A DNA stretch of 64,000 nucleotides from an uncultured Bacteroidales bacterium (GCA_902778935.1 CACYZT010000004.1:106034-170033), one strand, 5' to 3'. Shown: positions 52,732-62,237, numbered from the stretch's first letter. Made by a program: numbers and translations. The notes: a model not told the origin generated them from the sequence alone.

Positions 52732-54227
52732 TAACGTTTATAGTTTTCCCATTTCGTATTACGCATATCACCGCTCTTGAGGAACTCCTCGTGCATCGCG
52801 AAAGCGAGAGAGAGGTTATGTTGCGTCTGTCCGTGCTTAGCGAACTTGAGATAATCACGCAGCATTTCTCGGTATTCGGGAGCTACGCAATTATTGATAA
52901 TCTCTTCCGCACGCTGACGAGGACTCTTGCCGCGCAAATCGGCTACACCCTGCTCCGTTACAATCACTTTGACGGAGTGCTCGGAGTGGTCGAGGTGCGT
53001 TACCATCGGTACGATGGACGAGATAGCTCCGTTCTTCGCCGTAGAAGCGGTGGTGAAAATGCTGAGGTAAGCGTTACGGGCAAAGTCACCCGAACCGCCG
53101 ATACCATTCATCATCTTCGTACCGCATACATGCGTGGAATTGATATTTCCGTATATATCCGCTTCGAGCGCTGTGTTGATAGCGATGATACCCAGACGAC
53201 GAGCCACCTCGGGACTATTCGAAGTCTCCTGCGGACGAAGCAAGAGCTTGTCGCGGTAGAAATCGAGGTCCGCCAGCACTTCTGCCATTTTGCTCTCTAC
53301 CAGACGCAGCGAGCAACCGGAAGCGAACTTACAGTGACCGGCTTTGATGAGGTCCACGACAGAGTCTTGAATTACCTCCGAGTACATCTCAAACGGCGGG
53401 ATATGCGGGTTCTTGCCCAGCTCGCCAAGGACGGCGTTGGCTACGTTACCTACTCCACTCTGGATGGGCAAGAATGACGCAGGAATACGTCCGGCTTTCA
53501 TCTCTGCCTCCAGGAACATTGCTACGTTAGCACCGATTTTGGCGGTTGTCTCGTCCACGGGTGTGAAGGGAGCAATCTCGTTCGGACGATTGGTCTTCAC
53601 TACCGCAGCTATCTTGCTCGGGTCCACTTTAATATGGTCCGAACCGCAGCGGTCGGAGGGTTTGTAGATAGGTATCTCGCGACGGCAAGGCGGGTCGAGC
53701 GGCTCATAGAGATCGTGCATTCCACGCATTGCGGCCGGGAACATCTCATTGAGCTCAACGATAATCTTATCCGCCATGCGACAGATAGTCGGCATAATAC
53801 CGATACCTGCAGCGGGCACGATAGTACCATCCTCGCCTACATACGAAGCCTCGATAATTGCCCATTTGGGTTTGGGCAGGAAGCCGTAACGCAGGTCTTG
53901 CGCCATGTGACTCAAGTGCATATCGAAATAGTGCGTACCTTCGGCGTTAATCTCCTCGCGCATGGACTTGTTCGACTGATAAGGCGTACGGAACTCCACT
54001 GCGTGCGCACGCGCCAAAGCACCGTCGCAACTATCGCCCATCGAGGCGCCCGTCTCCAATCCTACACGGAAAGGTTTGCCCTCCGCGTGCAGACGCTCTG
54101 CGCGTTGCGCTAAAGCAAAAGGAACCGCCTTGGGCACACCGGTGGCTGTGAAGCCACCCATGCCCAGGACGTCACCGTGTTGTATTAATTCAGCCGCTTG
54201 CTCAGCGGACATAAATGGTAAAGCCAT
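52731..54227 (-). CDS. Acetyl-CoA hydrolase/succinate CoA-transferase family protein
   Basis: The ATG at 54227 gives 498 residues, the usual length. It has the CoA-transferase N-domain (GMGGFTATGVPKAVP, GASMGDSCDGAL), the IQSGVGNVANAVLG segment, PFEMYSEVIQDS with the expected catalytic Glu, and THVCGTKMMNGIGGSGDF. Relatives transfer CoA between succinate and acetate or butyrate in fermentation. It is probably housekeeping rather than part of pigment synthesis. Confidence 0.9.
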   Translation of the reverse strand: MALPFMSAEQAAELIQHGDVLGMGGFTATGVPKAVPFALAQRAERLHAEGKPFRVGLETGASMGDSCDGALARAHAVEFRTPYQSNKSMREEINAEGTHYFDMHLSHMAQDLRYGFLPKPKWAIIEASYVGEDGTIVPAAGIGIMPTICRMADKIIVELNEMFPAAMRGMHDLYEPLDPPCRREIPIYKPSDRCGSDHIKVDPSKIAAVVKTNRPNEIAPFTPVDETTAKIGANVAMFLEAEMKAGRIPASFLPIQSGVGNVANAVLGELGKNPHIPPFEMYSEVIQDSVVDLIKAGHCKFASGCSLRLVESKMAEVLADLDFYRDKLLLRPQETSNSPEVARRLGIIAINTALEADIYGNINSTHVCGTKMMNGIGGSGDFARNAYLSIFTTASTAKNGAISSIVPMVTHLDHSEHSVKVIVTEQGVADLRGKSPRQRAEEIINNCVAPEYREMLRDYLKFAKHGQTQHNLSLAFAMHEEFLKSGDMRNTKWENYKR

Positions 54228-54262
54228 GTTAATGTACAATTTAAAAATGTACGATGTACGAT

Positions 54263-55264
54263 TTATTCAGCTTTGCCGTCGGAACCAAGCACGTTGATGA
54301 TCTTATGCTTGTAGAGCTCGGTCATCAGGTCACGTGCCGGACCGCAGTACTTACGCGGATCGAACTCACCCGGTTTCTCTGCGAATACCTTACGAACGGC
54401 AGCGGTGAAAGCCAGACGGGAGTCGGAGTCAATGTTGATTTTGCAAACAGCAGACTTGGCAGCCTTGCGGAGTTGCTCCTCAGGAATACCTACTGCGTCA
54501 GGCAACTTGCCGCCGTACTTGTTGATCATATCCACATACTCCTGCGGAACGCTGGACGAACCGTGAAGGACGATCGGGAAGCCCGGAAGCTTCTCCATAA
54601 TAGCGTCGAGTACATCGAAAGCCAATGGAGGAGGAACGAGACGACCGGTCTTCGGGTCACGGGTACACTGCTCCGGAGTGAACTTATATGCTCCGTGGCT
54701 CGTACCGATAGAGATAGCCAAGCTGTCGCAGCCCGTGCGGGTAGCGAAGTCAACAACCTCTTCCGGTTTGGTATAGTGGCTGACAGCAGACGAAACCTCG
54801 TCCTCTACACCTGCCAGTACACCCAACTCTGCCTCAACGGTTACGTCGTACTGATGAGCGTAGTCAACGACTTTCTTGGTCAGCGCGATATTCTCCTCGT
54901 ACGGCAGGGAAGAAGCATCAATCATGACGCTTGAGAAACCGAAGTCCACACAGGATTTGCACAGTTCGAAGCTGTCACCGTGGTCGAGGTGCAAGCAGAT
55001 CTGCGGGTGCTCCCAGCCGAGTTCTTTAGCGTACTCAACGGCACCTTGCGCCATATAACGGAGGAGGGTCTGGTTAGCGTAGTTACGAGCACCTTTCGAA
55101 ACCTGCAGAATAACCGGACTCTTGGTCTCTGCGGAGGCTTTGATGATAGCCTGTAACTGCTCCATGTTATTAAAATTGAATGCAGGGATAGCATAGCCTC
55201 CCTTGATTGCCTTTGCGAACATCTCTTTAGTGTTCACAAGACCTAATTCCTTGTAACTTACCAT
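54263..55264 (-). CDS. fba: Class II fructose-bisphosphate aldolase
   Basis: The product is 333 residues, a zinc aldolase with YAIPAFNFNNMEQL, LHLDHGDSFE (zinc ligand His), EAELGVLAG, SIGTSHGAYKF and VLHGSSSVP. Normal role: glycolysis. It is also the only class II aldolase in the window and could serve as catalytic partner for the GatZ/KbaZ-like protein in splitting tagatose 1,6-bisphosphate, which is inference. It follows the isomerase-fold pair by 12 nt. Confidence 0.93.
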   Translation of the reverse strand: MVSYKELGLVNTKEMFAKAIKGGYAIPAFNFNNMEQLQAIIKASAETKSPVILQVSKGARNYANQTLLRYMAQGAVEYAKELGWEHPQICLHLDHGDSFELCKSCVDFGFSSVMIDASSLPYEENIALTKKVVDYAHQYDVTVEAELGVLAGVEDEVSSAVSHYTKPEEVVDFATRTGCDSLAISIGTSHGAYKFTPEQCTRDPKTGRLVPPPLAFDVLDAIMEKLPGFPIVLHGSSSVPQEYVDMINKYGGKLPDAVGIPEEQLRKAAKSAVCKINIDSDSRLAFTAAVRKVFAEKPGEFDPRKYCGPARDLMTELYKHKIINVLGSDGKAE

Positions 55265-55276
55265 AATCGTTAAAAT

Positions 55277-56380
55277 TTATTGTTTATATATGAATTTTTT
55301 AGCATGTTTTCCTTTTATGAGGATATGATGGTTGGCGATGGGGTCGGTCAGGAAATAGTGTGCCACTTGTGGTGTAGCTTTTATCCAAACCTGTGTACGG
55401 CATAAGTTCGGTTCGAACTGGCACCGCTCCAGGTGTACATCAACCGCCAAAATACGCTTCATGTCATTGCTCAGTTTGACCAGCGTGTAGTCACCTTTGG
55501 GCAAATCGCCGTGAATGGCGACACCGATGCCCGACTCGAAATGGGTGGTGTACTCATGTTTCTCCGTCATGCCAAGCGGCAACGTACAATGGGCAAAGAG
55601 CATCTCACCGTCGGGCTGAATACGCGCGGGGTTGACCTGGAAGCACAACTCGCCTGTCAGTCGTTTACAAACCATCATCGTCAGTAAGGTCGGTATATCT
55701 CCTTCGCACGCCGCGGGTATTCCTTCGTCGTTCAGTTTGCTCAGGGCGATACAACCGGTGTTCTTGACCGTTGTCAGCAGATCGAAGCAACGAAGCGTGA
55801 CGCCCTGCAGATTATACTTGCCGACTATCTGTTTGAGGCGTTGATAGATAGCCTCAGCACCTTTCATGCCCGGGTCCACTTCTCCAAGCGAACTGACTTC
55901 ATCAATCGGAATATCTATCAGTTCGCAGTTCATCCGCTTGAGCACCTCGGTGTAATCGACACCCGAGGCAATCAACCAGTCGGACGGCATACCGATAACT
56001 CCCAATCGCATCGTTTGGGGCGATTGAAGGAGTGCGTCAGAGGGGCTTAACGTCAGCGGATGGTCTGCTGTATTGTCCAGGATTGAGTCGATATGGGTGT
56101 CTTCTGCACTCGACATGACCTTTCCTATTCCGTTGTGCTGACGGATGAAACTTAGTATCTCCAGTGCGGCTGCCAATGAATTGCTATGACCGCTTACCAT
56201 CAGAAAGACCGGTTTGCGCAAATCGACCAAGCCCTCCTCCACTAACTGCAGGAACTTCGCTTCGGTTCCTCCGGTCAGCACAGCGACAACCTGGTTCTCC
56301 CGCAAGAACGCTTCAGGCAACTCGAACGGCACCTTCAGCGTCTCTTTATGCATTTCCGATGATAAGATATGTAGCAGCAT
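55277..56380 (-). CDS. Fucose-isomerase-fold protein, paralogue A
   Basis: The product is 367 residues. VDPGMKGAEAIYQRLK, LRCFDLLTTVKNTGCIALS and DEGIPAACEGDIPTLLTM resemble the L-fucose/L-arabinose isomerase superfamily, where Glu and Asp residues bind the metal. The end is HYEY-like: KHEYTTHFESGIGVAIHG and HHILIKGKHAKKF. A ketose-aldose isomerase role is likely but the sugar is unknown. It is the downstream member of a tandem pair with the gene at 56387-57481. Confidence 0.72.
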   Translation of the reverse strand: MLLHILSSEMHKETLKVPFELPEAFLRENQVVAVLTGGTEAKFLQLVEEGLVDLRKPVFLMVSGHSNSLAAALEILSFIRQHNGIGKVMSSAEDTHIDSILDNTADHPLTLSPSDALLQSPQTMRLGVIGMPSDWLIASGVDYTEVLKRMNCELIDIPIDEVSSLGEVDPGMKGAEAIYQRLKQIVGKYNLQGVTLRCFDLLTTVKNTGCIALSKLNDEGIPAACEGDIPTLLTMMVCKRLTGELCFQVNPARIQPDGEMLFAHCTLPLGMTEKHEYTTHFESGIGVAIHGDLPKGDYTLVKLSNDMKRILAVDVHLERCQFEPNLCRTQVWIKATPQVAHYFLTDPIANHHILIKGKHAKKFIYKQ

Positions 56381-56386
56381 ACTATA

Positions 56387-57481
56387 TTATTCTCTCCAGA
56401 ATTTAGCGGCGTGGTGGCCTTTGATGAGTACATGGTGATCGCTAAGCGGATTCGAGAGCAGATACTGGCTGACGATAGGTGTCGATTGAATCCAAATCTG
56501 CGTGCGGCAGAGGTTCTTCTCGTACTGGCAGCGGGTAACGGTCACATTTACCGCGAGCAAACGCTTCATGTCGTTGCTTAGTTTGACCAGCGTGTATTCA
56601 CCGGGTTCCACTTCGCCGTGAATAGCGACACCGATGCCGGACTCGAAATGAGTGGTGTACTCATGTTTCTTGGTCATCGAGAGGGCGATGGTACATTTCG
56701 CCAGCAGGATTTGTCCGTCGTTTTGAACGCGGGCAGGACTACCCATCCACCCGGCTTCGCCCGTGAGTTTCTTGCAAGCCATCAGGGTGAGCAGCACAGG
56801 TATATCTGCTTCACAACCGGCAGGAATGCCTTCGTCGTTGAGTTTGCTGACAGCGATACATCCGGTGTTCTTGACCGTCGTAAAGAGGTCAAAGCAGCGC
56901 ACGGTGATGCCATCCAGTTTATGCTTGGTGATAATCTCTTTCAATCGTTCGTAGATAGCCTCGGCTCCTTTCATACCAGGGTCCACTACACCTATGCTTG
57001 ACAATTCTTCGAAGGGTATATCGACCAGTTCGCAGTTCATCTTCTTCAACACCTCTTTGTAATCCACTTGTGAACCGATGAGCCAGTCGGAGGTCTTGCC
57101 TACCACACCCAGTCGCTGCTTGGTCTCATTGCAGAGCACTTTCTCCAACGGGGTACGGGTCAACGAAACCGTGTCACTATCGTCCACAAAAACAGTGTCT
57201 TTCGGGTGTTGCATGATTTTCGCCATTCCGTTACGCTGACGGATGAAGCTCAAAATCTCCAGTGCCGCAGGTAAGGAGTTGCTAAAACCGCTGACCATCA
57301 GATATACAGGACGCTTCAAATCAATCTTGTCCTCACGCACGAGGTCCATGAACAGCGCCTCGGTACCGCCGGACAAGACGGCTACAACCTGGTTCTGGTC
57401 GATAAAGGAGTCAGACACTTTGAAAGGAATGTCTTTTTCGGATACCTCGGTGTGAAGTTTGGAACGAAGAATGTGTAACAT
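56387..57481 (-). CDS. Fucose-isomerase-fold protein, paralogue B
   Basis: The product is 364 residues and similar to paralogue A along its whole length, with the same GMKGAEAIY, CFDLFTTVKNTGCIAVS, GIPAGCEADIPVLLTLM and KHEYTTHFESGIGVAIHG blocks. The change from Glu-Gly to Glu-Ala at the CEGD/CEAD site and Gly/Ala differences show the copies have diverged. They are only 6 nt apart, so they are co-translated. They could be a hetero-oligomer or have different substrates. Confidence 0.72.
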   Translation of the reverse strand: MLHILRSKLHTEVSEKDIPFKVSDSFIDQNQVVAVLSGGTEALFMDLVREDKIDLKRPVYLMVSGFSNSLPAALEILSFIRQRNGMAKIMQHPKDTVFVDDSDTVSLTRTPLEKVLCNETKQRLGVVGKTSDWLIGSQVDYKEVLKKMNCELVDIPFEELSSIGVVDPGMKGAEAIYERLKEIITKHKLDGITVRCFDLFTTVKNTGCIAVSKLNDEGIPAGCEADIPVLLTLMACKKLTGEAGWMGSPARVQNDGQILLAKCTIALSMTKKHEYTTHFESGIGVAIHGEVEPGEYTLVKLSNDMKRLLAVNVTVTRCQYEKNLCRTQIWIQSTPIVSQYLLSNPLSDHHVLIKGHHAAKFWRE

Positions 57482-57501
57482 AGATTTATATATTTAAGGG
57501 T

Positions 57502-57984
57502 TTATATTTTTGCAAAGGTGTAGTATTTCTGTCCTAAGTAACTAACGGCTACGGTAACGAGCGTGATAGCCATTTTGCTGGGCGTCGGATACCAGCCCCA
57601 CACCTCCACGCATAGTTTCAAGCCGAAATAGTTAATCGCCAGATTGAGCGCGACGATGAGGATATATCTGCCTAACTGCCGCCATCCGTTGAGCTCAGAA
57701 GCCGTGAAGGTCACGTATTTCTGCAGCCAAAAGCCCGTCAAGAGGGTAATGGGGAAGACGATACAGAGAGTCGCTATGTGCGGGGTAAGACATATTTGCT
57801 GACTAAAAACAGTAAAATACACCAGATCATGACCTATAACAAAATTATAAATGAGAAAATACAGCACCCAGTCCAGAACCATGTTCCCTCCGCCGCAAGA
57901 CGCATAACGAAACAGCTGCTTAGGCACCCATTTTTCGAACGGATGATAGAAAAAATCAATTATTTTCGCAATAAATTTGCTCAT
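57502..57984 (-). CDS. GtrA-family membrane protein
   Basis: The ATG at 57984 gives 160 residues. The start follows a perfect promoter (58059-58090), whereas the longer frame starts upstream of the predicted transcription start. It has four predicted helices and the GtrA-like opening FEKWVPKQLFRYASCGGGNMV, then FWLQKYVTF and YLGQKYYTF. GtrA proteins help move lipid-linked sugars across the membrane for glycosylation. No glycosyltransferase is adjacent. Confidence 0.85.
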   Translation of the reverse strand: MSKFIAKIIDFFYHPFEKWVPKQLFRYASCGGGNMVLDWVLYFLIYNFVIGHDLVYFTVFSQQICLTPHIATLCIVFPITLLTGFWLQKYVTFTASELNGWRQLGRYILIVALNLAINYFGLKLCVEVWGWYPTPSKMAITLVTVAVSYLGQKYYTFAKI

Positions 57985-58007
57985 TTCAAAAAAAAGTAGT
58001 ACTTTTG
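57976..58007 (+). promoter_or_regulatory. Promoter of rsmA
   Basis: TTTG (57976-57979), 20 bp, then TACTTTTG (58000-58007) exactly fits the Bacteroidota consensus. The -33 box lies inside the first codons of the divergent gtrA-like gene. The leader to the rsmA ATG at 58138 is about 120 nt. Confidence 0.82.
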
Positions 58008-58058
58008 CAGTCGCAAAAGAAAGCGGACTAAAAAATGCGCTCTTTTGCAATTTGCGTG

Positions 58059-58090
58059 CAAAGGTACAAAAAATTTTTGATACACGCAAA
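58059..58090 (-). promoter_or_regulatory. Promoter of the GtrA gene, facing the rsmA promoter
   Basis: On the minus strand TTTG (58090-58087), 20 bp, then TACCTTTG (58066-58059) is an exact consensus. Its transcript runs left over the rsmA promoter, so the two promoters face each other and their leaders overlap by about 40 nt in antisense. Confidence 0.82.
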
Positions 58091-58137
58091 TATTTTTAAC
58101 TAAAATTAAAAATAAATGGACGATTATCATCTAAACA

Positions 58138-58953
58138 ATGCAACAAGTACGAGCAAAGAAACAATCGTGCGAGTACACCGTACGAGCAAAGAAATTTCTC
58201 GGGCAGCACTTTTTGACAGACTTGAAAGTCGCCCAACGAATTGCTGAAACCCTTCTTTCCGGCCGAACCATCGAGATTGGTCCGGGCATGGGTGTACTTA
58301 CTCAATATCTGCTTAAAAACCCGCAAATCCGGCTTACGGCGATAGAGATAGACCGCGAATCCGTGGCTTATCTCAAAGAGTGGTATCCGGAGCTGGACCT
58401 CATAGAGGGCGATTTTCTCAAATTGGATCTTGACCAACTTATTCCCGAAGGCGAATTCAACGTCATCGGTAATTATCCTTATAATATATCCTCGCAGATT
58501 TTCTTTAAGGTACTGGACTATAAGGACCGAATACCTGTTTGCTCGGGGATGATACAAAAGGAAGTGGCGGAACGAATAGCGTCCAAGCCTGGCAAAAAAG
58601 CGTACGGCATCCTATCGGTTCTGCTGCAGGCCTATTACGATATAGAATATCTATTCACGGTGGACGAACATGTGTTCAACCCGCCGCCTAAAGTCAAATC
58701 CGCCGTCATACGCATGACCCGAAACAAGCGACGACGGTTGGATTGCGACGAGGCGCTGTTTAAGACAGTCGTAAAGACGGCGTTTAACCAGCGACGAAAA
58801 CAAATGCGCAATTCTCTTCAGCAGCTGGTAGGAAAGGGTAATCCCATCCTCGAAGAGAATATATTCACAATGCGCCCCGAACAGCTGACAGTAGAACAAT
58901 TTGTAGAACTCACTAAATTGATTGAAAATGAGCGAAATCAAGATATTCTATAA
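58138..58953 (+). CDS. rsmA: 16S rRNA dimethyladenosine transferase RsmA (KsgA)
   Basis: The product is 271 residues, normal for KsgA. It has RAKKFLGQHFLTD, the SAM site IEIGPGMGVLTQ (46-57), the catalytic NYPYNISSQ and FNPPPKVKSAVIR. It dimethylates the two adenines near the 3' end of 16S rRNA during small-subunit assembly. It ends 26 bp inside the following corA gene, so the two are co-transcribed. Confidence 0.95.
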   Translation: MQQVRAKKQSCEYTVRAKKFLGQHFLTDLKVAQRIAETLLSGRTIEIGPGMGVLTQYLLKNPQIRLTAIEIDRESVAYLKEWYPELDLIEGDFLKLDLDQLIPEGEFNVIGNYPYNISSQIFFKVLDYKDRIPVCSGMIQKEVAERIASKPGKKAYGILSVLLQAYYDIEYLFTVDEHVFNPPPKVKSAVIRMTRNKRRRLDCDEALFKTVVKTAFNQRRKQMRNSLQQLVGKGNPILEENIFTMRPEQLTVEQFVELTKLIENERNQDIL

Positions 58954-59878
58954 AGATAAGGAGAAAATCAAGGTAGCCCGCACTATCTCGGCTCTCAAGG
59001 AACTGGACAAGAAGGATATCATCTGGATTGACCTGCTCGATGTATCGGACAAGACCGAGGATACGCTGGAGGGATTTCTTAAAATCGATATCCAGGAAGA
59101 CGAGGAGATGGAAGAGATTGAGTTCTCGTCCCGTTATATCCAGACGGATGACTCGATTGTCGCGAACTCCAACTTCCTCAAAAACAACTTCGAGACCGAG
59201 CCGGTGAACTTTATCTTAAAGAACTCCATTCTGGTGTCTATCCGCGATAACGAACTGGACACCTTTAACGAGACCTTTAAGAAGCTCTTCGTCAACACGC
59301 GTAATTTCCCGACAGGCTTTCATGTGTTGGTGGCGCTGATGGAGACCCGAGTAGAGAAGGATGCCGATATGATTGAGGACACGACGGATATGATTACCGC
59401 GCTGTCTCAACAAATCACCGCCAATTCGGACAAAGTGGATGAAGACTTGCTGGTACAGATTAAGGACTTGCAGGAAAAAGTGACGATTATCCGTCAGAAC
59501 ATCATGGATAAACAGCGTGTCATATCCAACCTGCTCAAGTGCGATTTCTTCCCGGAGGAACTATACCCGCGTCTGACGATGATTATCAAGGATATCAACT
59601 CGCTGTTCGATTATACGAAGTTCGGTTTCGACCGTCTGGACTACCTCCAGGATACCTTCCTCGGTTTGGTAAACATCGAGCAGAACAAAATCATCAAGAT
59701 ATTTACCGTCATCAATATTATCTTCCTGCCTCCGACGCTCATCGGCAGTCTCTACGGAATGAACTTCGATTTTATGCCCGAACTGCACTGGCAGTACGGC
59801 TATGTATGGTCATTAGGACTGATGGTATTGTCGGTAGTGGTTATCTTACTGATATTCAGACTAAAAAAATGGTTATAA
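58928..59878 (+). CDS. corA: CorA-type magnesium transporter
   Basis: The ATG at 58928 gives 316 residues; a TTG two codons upstream is the only other option. There is a long acidic cytoplasmic domain, then two C-terminal membrane helices around the signature YGMNF (Gly-Met-Asn at about 277) and a basic end (RLKKWL). The pentameric channel carries Mg2+ or related ions. It overlaps rsmA by 26 bp. Confidence 0.93.
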   Translation: MSEIKIFYKDKEKIKVARTISALKELDKKDIIWIDLLDVSDKTEDTLEGFLKIDIQEDEEMEEIEFSSRYIQTDDSIVANSNFLKNNFETEPVNFILKNSILVSIRDNELDTFNETFKKLFVNTRNFPTGFHVLVALMETRVEKDADMIEDTTDMITALSQQITANSDKVDEDLLVQIKDLQEKVTIIRQNIMDKQRVISNLLKCDFFPEELYPRLTMIIKDINSLFDYTKFGFDRLDYLQDTFLGLVNIEQNKIIKIFTVINIIFLPPTLIGSLYGMNFDFMPELHWQYGYVWSLGLMVLSVVVILLIFRLKKWL

Positions 59879-60039
59879 ACATTTTGTTAACAACCCTATC
59901 GTTCCACATTTGATAACCTGTTCCACGTTGCATTTATCATAAATCATAACATTTCGCTTACAATACCCCTTATCCAATAACCCTCTAATCCTCTAAACGT
60001 TACCAAACTTATTAACAATTTCAACATCCTATATATATC

Positions 60040-61005
60040 ATGGAATTAAAAAGAAAAAAAGAATATATAGATAAAATAAAGTCTTTAGCCCGCGAGAAGA
60101 ACGCCGTTATTTTTGCGCACTATTACACCCGTCCGGAGATACAGGAGATAGCGGATTTCATCGGTGACTCTCTTGCGCTCGCACAGCAGGCTACGCGCGT
60201 GCAGGCGAATATATTAATAATGTGTGGTGTTCATTTCATGGGCGAGACGATGAAAATCCTCTGTCCGGATAAGAAAGTGCTCATTCCTGATATGAACGCC
60301 GGCTGTTCGCTGGCGGACAGTTGTAAGGCGGAGGACTTGAAACAGTTCATCGAAAGCCAAACGCAAGCAGCTGATGGCGAAAAACCGCTCGTCGTATCGT
60401 ATGTCAACACCTCTGCCGATGTGAAGGCGCTGACGGATATCGTGGTGACGTCTTCGAACGCCAAGAAGATAATCGACCAGCTGCCCAAGGACGCGAAAAT
60501 CATCTTCGGTCCGGACCATAACCTCGGTTCGTATATCAATTCGGTTACGGGCAGGCAGATGATCTTGTGGAATGGGGCGTGCCATGTACACAGCCGTTTC
60601 TCGCTGGAGGCGCTCTTGAAGTTAAAAAATGAGAACCCGGGTGTGGAAGTATTAGCTCATCCGGAGTGCAAAGCGCCTATTTTGGCGCAGAGCGATGTCA
60701 TCGGTTCGACGCAGGCACTTCTGCAGCATACCATCAAATCGTCCGCCAAGCGCTTTATAATAGCCACAGAGAGCGGTATATTGTTTGAGATGCAGCGGGC
60801 ATGTCCGGATAAGGAGTTTATCCCTGTACCGCCGGAGGTGACGGAAGGCGTCGGTTGTAGTTGCAACGAGTGTGAGTATATGCGTCTCAATACGCTGGAG
60901 AAAGTCTATGAATGTCTGCTCAACGAATCGCCGGAGATGCAAGTGAACGAATCGACAGCCCGCAAAGCCGTTTCGTCGATTCAACGCATGTTACAGATGA
61001 GTTAG
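60040..61005 (+). CDS. nadA: Quinolinate synthase NadA
   Basis: The product is 321 residues. It has NAVIFAHYYTRPEIQ, MCGVHFMGET, WNGACHVHSRF and GCSCNECEYM, which together give the three Cys that bind the [4Fe-4S] cluster. It condenses iminoaspartate with DHAP in NAD synthesis. nadB and nadC are not adjacent. Its stop overlaps the stop of the convergent DUF2851 gene. The 161-bp gap from corA shows no recognisable -7 box. Confidence 0.95.
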   Translation: MELKRKKEYIDKIKSLAREKNAVIFAHYYTRPEIQEIADFIGDSLALAQQATRVQANILIMCGVHFMGETMKILCPDKKVLIPDMNAGCSLADSCKAEDLKQFIESQTQAADGEKPLVVSYVNTSADVKALTDIVVTSSNAKKIIDQLPKDAKIIFGPDHNLGSYINSVTGRQMILWNGACHVHSRFSLEALLKLKNENPGVEVLAHPECKAPILAQSDVIGSTQALLQHTIKSSAKRFIIATESGILFEMQRACPDKEFIPVPPEVTEGVGCSCNECEYMRLNTLEKVYECLLNESPEMQVNESTARKAVSSIQRMLQMS

Positions 61006-62237
61006 AACAGTTGTAATTGCTTTTGTTGGAAAATCTTATAACCCACTTCGCAGTTGATGCACTCGTGGTGTTGGCAATAGTTTTGGTATAAATGCAGCAG
61101 GGCTTGAGTGTCCGCTGCATTTTTTATTTGCTGTCCCAATACGCGCCATTGACGGATGACGATATTGTTCTCCGGCGCGATGTGGTCCATGAGTGCCATG
61201 ATGGTTTCCGCATGGCTGTCGTGCTTATATAGCGCGTACGCGTATTTATAAGGAATAACGGTGTTAATAAGTATGATGTCTATACTGCTTTTACCCAACG
61301 GCGGGACGGACGAGTCTTTGAATTGGAACAACTGTACCAATTCTTTCAAATCGTTGGTGTCTAATATCTTACTGAGCAGGCTCTCCGATTGGTAGAGCAG
61401 TTGTGCAAATTGTCGGATACGCAGTTCAGGGCTGTTCTGCGGACGCATTCTGGCGTGCTTCCAGACACTTCCGTCTAAGGGCGTCAAACTGAACTTCATC
61501 CGCAAGAACTCATATTCCTTCTTCATTTCCGGGAATCCTTCAATAAGCCCTGCCTGCCCCATAAGCAAAGCCGTTAACTGAAACAGGCTGTTACGATGTT
61601 TCTGCAGGCAGGAGAGAGGGGTGTTGATAGCGAGTTCCTCAAACGGCACGCTGTTCGTATGAAATCCGAAATTCCGCGCCAACGAAATGTATAGTGCGTG
61701 TTCCCAGCTGTTTTTGGTTATTTGCAACAATCGTTCGATGGATGCGCGTTTGCACTCCAGTCGTTTGCGTAGCAGCGTTTTGCGCCATCCGTCCGTAAGC
61801 AGCTTCGGTTCCTGCAGTAATTGCTCGGCACATCCTATTCGCGCCATGGCACTATCCATCTGTTGAGCTGACTCAAACAACGCACTCAGATAGTCCTTGT
61901 CCGACGGATATTGTAATTCGCATTGCGGTACCAACTCACCATGCGAGTTATAGATCGGTTTGTCTGCCGTACGGACGACATGTAGGATAACGGAGTCATA
62001 GGCGGGGTCGAGGTGGTGATGATGCTTCACCCAATCGCTTGAGCATATATGGATTTCGATGTTTCCTATCCATTCATGCCCGTCTATGCGTATCCGCGCA
62101 TGGCTGTAATCGGGACCTGCGTCTTGGTTATGTTCGCCCACAGACAGGATATCTACTCTCCGTCCGTCCGTTGTCTGCTGTTCGAATCCCGCCCATAAAC
62201 AATGTTCCCAGATATAATGCAATACAATCTCCGGCAT
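61002..62237 (-). CDS. DUF2851 family protein
   Basis: The ATG at 62237 gives 411 residues. The promoter at 62259-62290 would start transcription near 62252, so the longer frame beginning at 62261 is not possible. It has the DUF2851 pattern: LHYIWEHCLWAG, LSVGEHNQDAGPDYSHARI, WIGNIEIHICSSDWVKHHH and a Cys-rich end (YQNYCQHHECINCEVGYKI). DUF2851 proteins are widespread in Bacteroidota and have no known role. The N-terminal Glu-x-Asn-x-Asp-x-Gly-Pro-Asp and His-rich segment look like a metal-dependent nuclease site. Confidence 0.85.
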   Translation of the reverse strand: MPEIVLHYIWEHCLWAGFEQQTTDGRRVDILSVGEHNQDAGPDYSHARIRIDGHEWIGNIEIHICSSDWVKHHHHLDPAYDSVILHVVRTADKPIYNSHGELVPQCELQYPSDKDYLSALFESAQQMDSAMARIGCAEQLLQEPKLLTDGWRKTLLRKRLECKRASIERLLQITKNSWEHALYISLARNFGFHTNSVPFEELAINTPLSCLQKHRNSLFQLTALLMGQAGLIEGFPEMKKEYEFLRMKFSLTPLDGSVWKHARMRPQNSPELRIRQFAQLLYQSESLLSKILDTNDLKELVQLFQFKDSSVPPLGKSSIDIILINTVIPYKYAYALYKHDSHAETIMALMDHIAPENNIVIRQWRVLGQQIKNAADTQALLHLYQNYCQHHECINCEVGYKIFQQKQLQLF

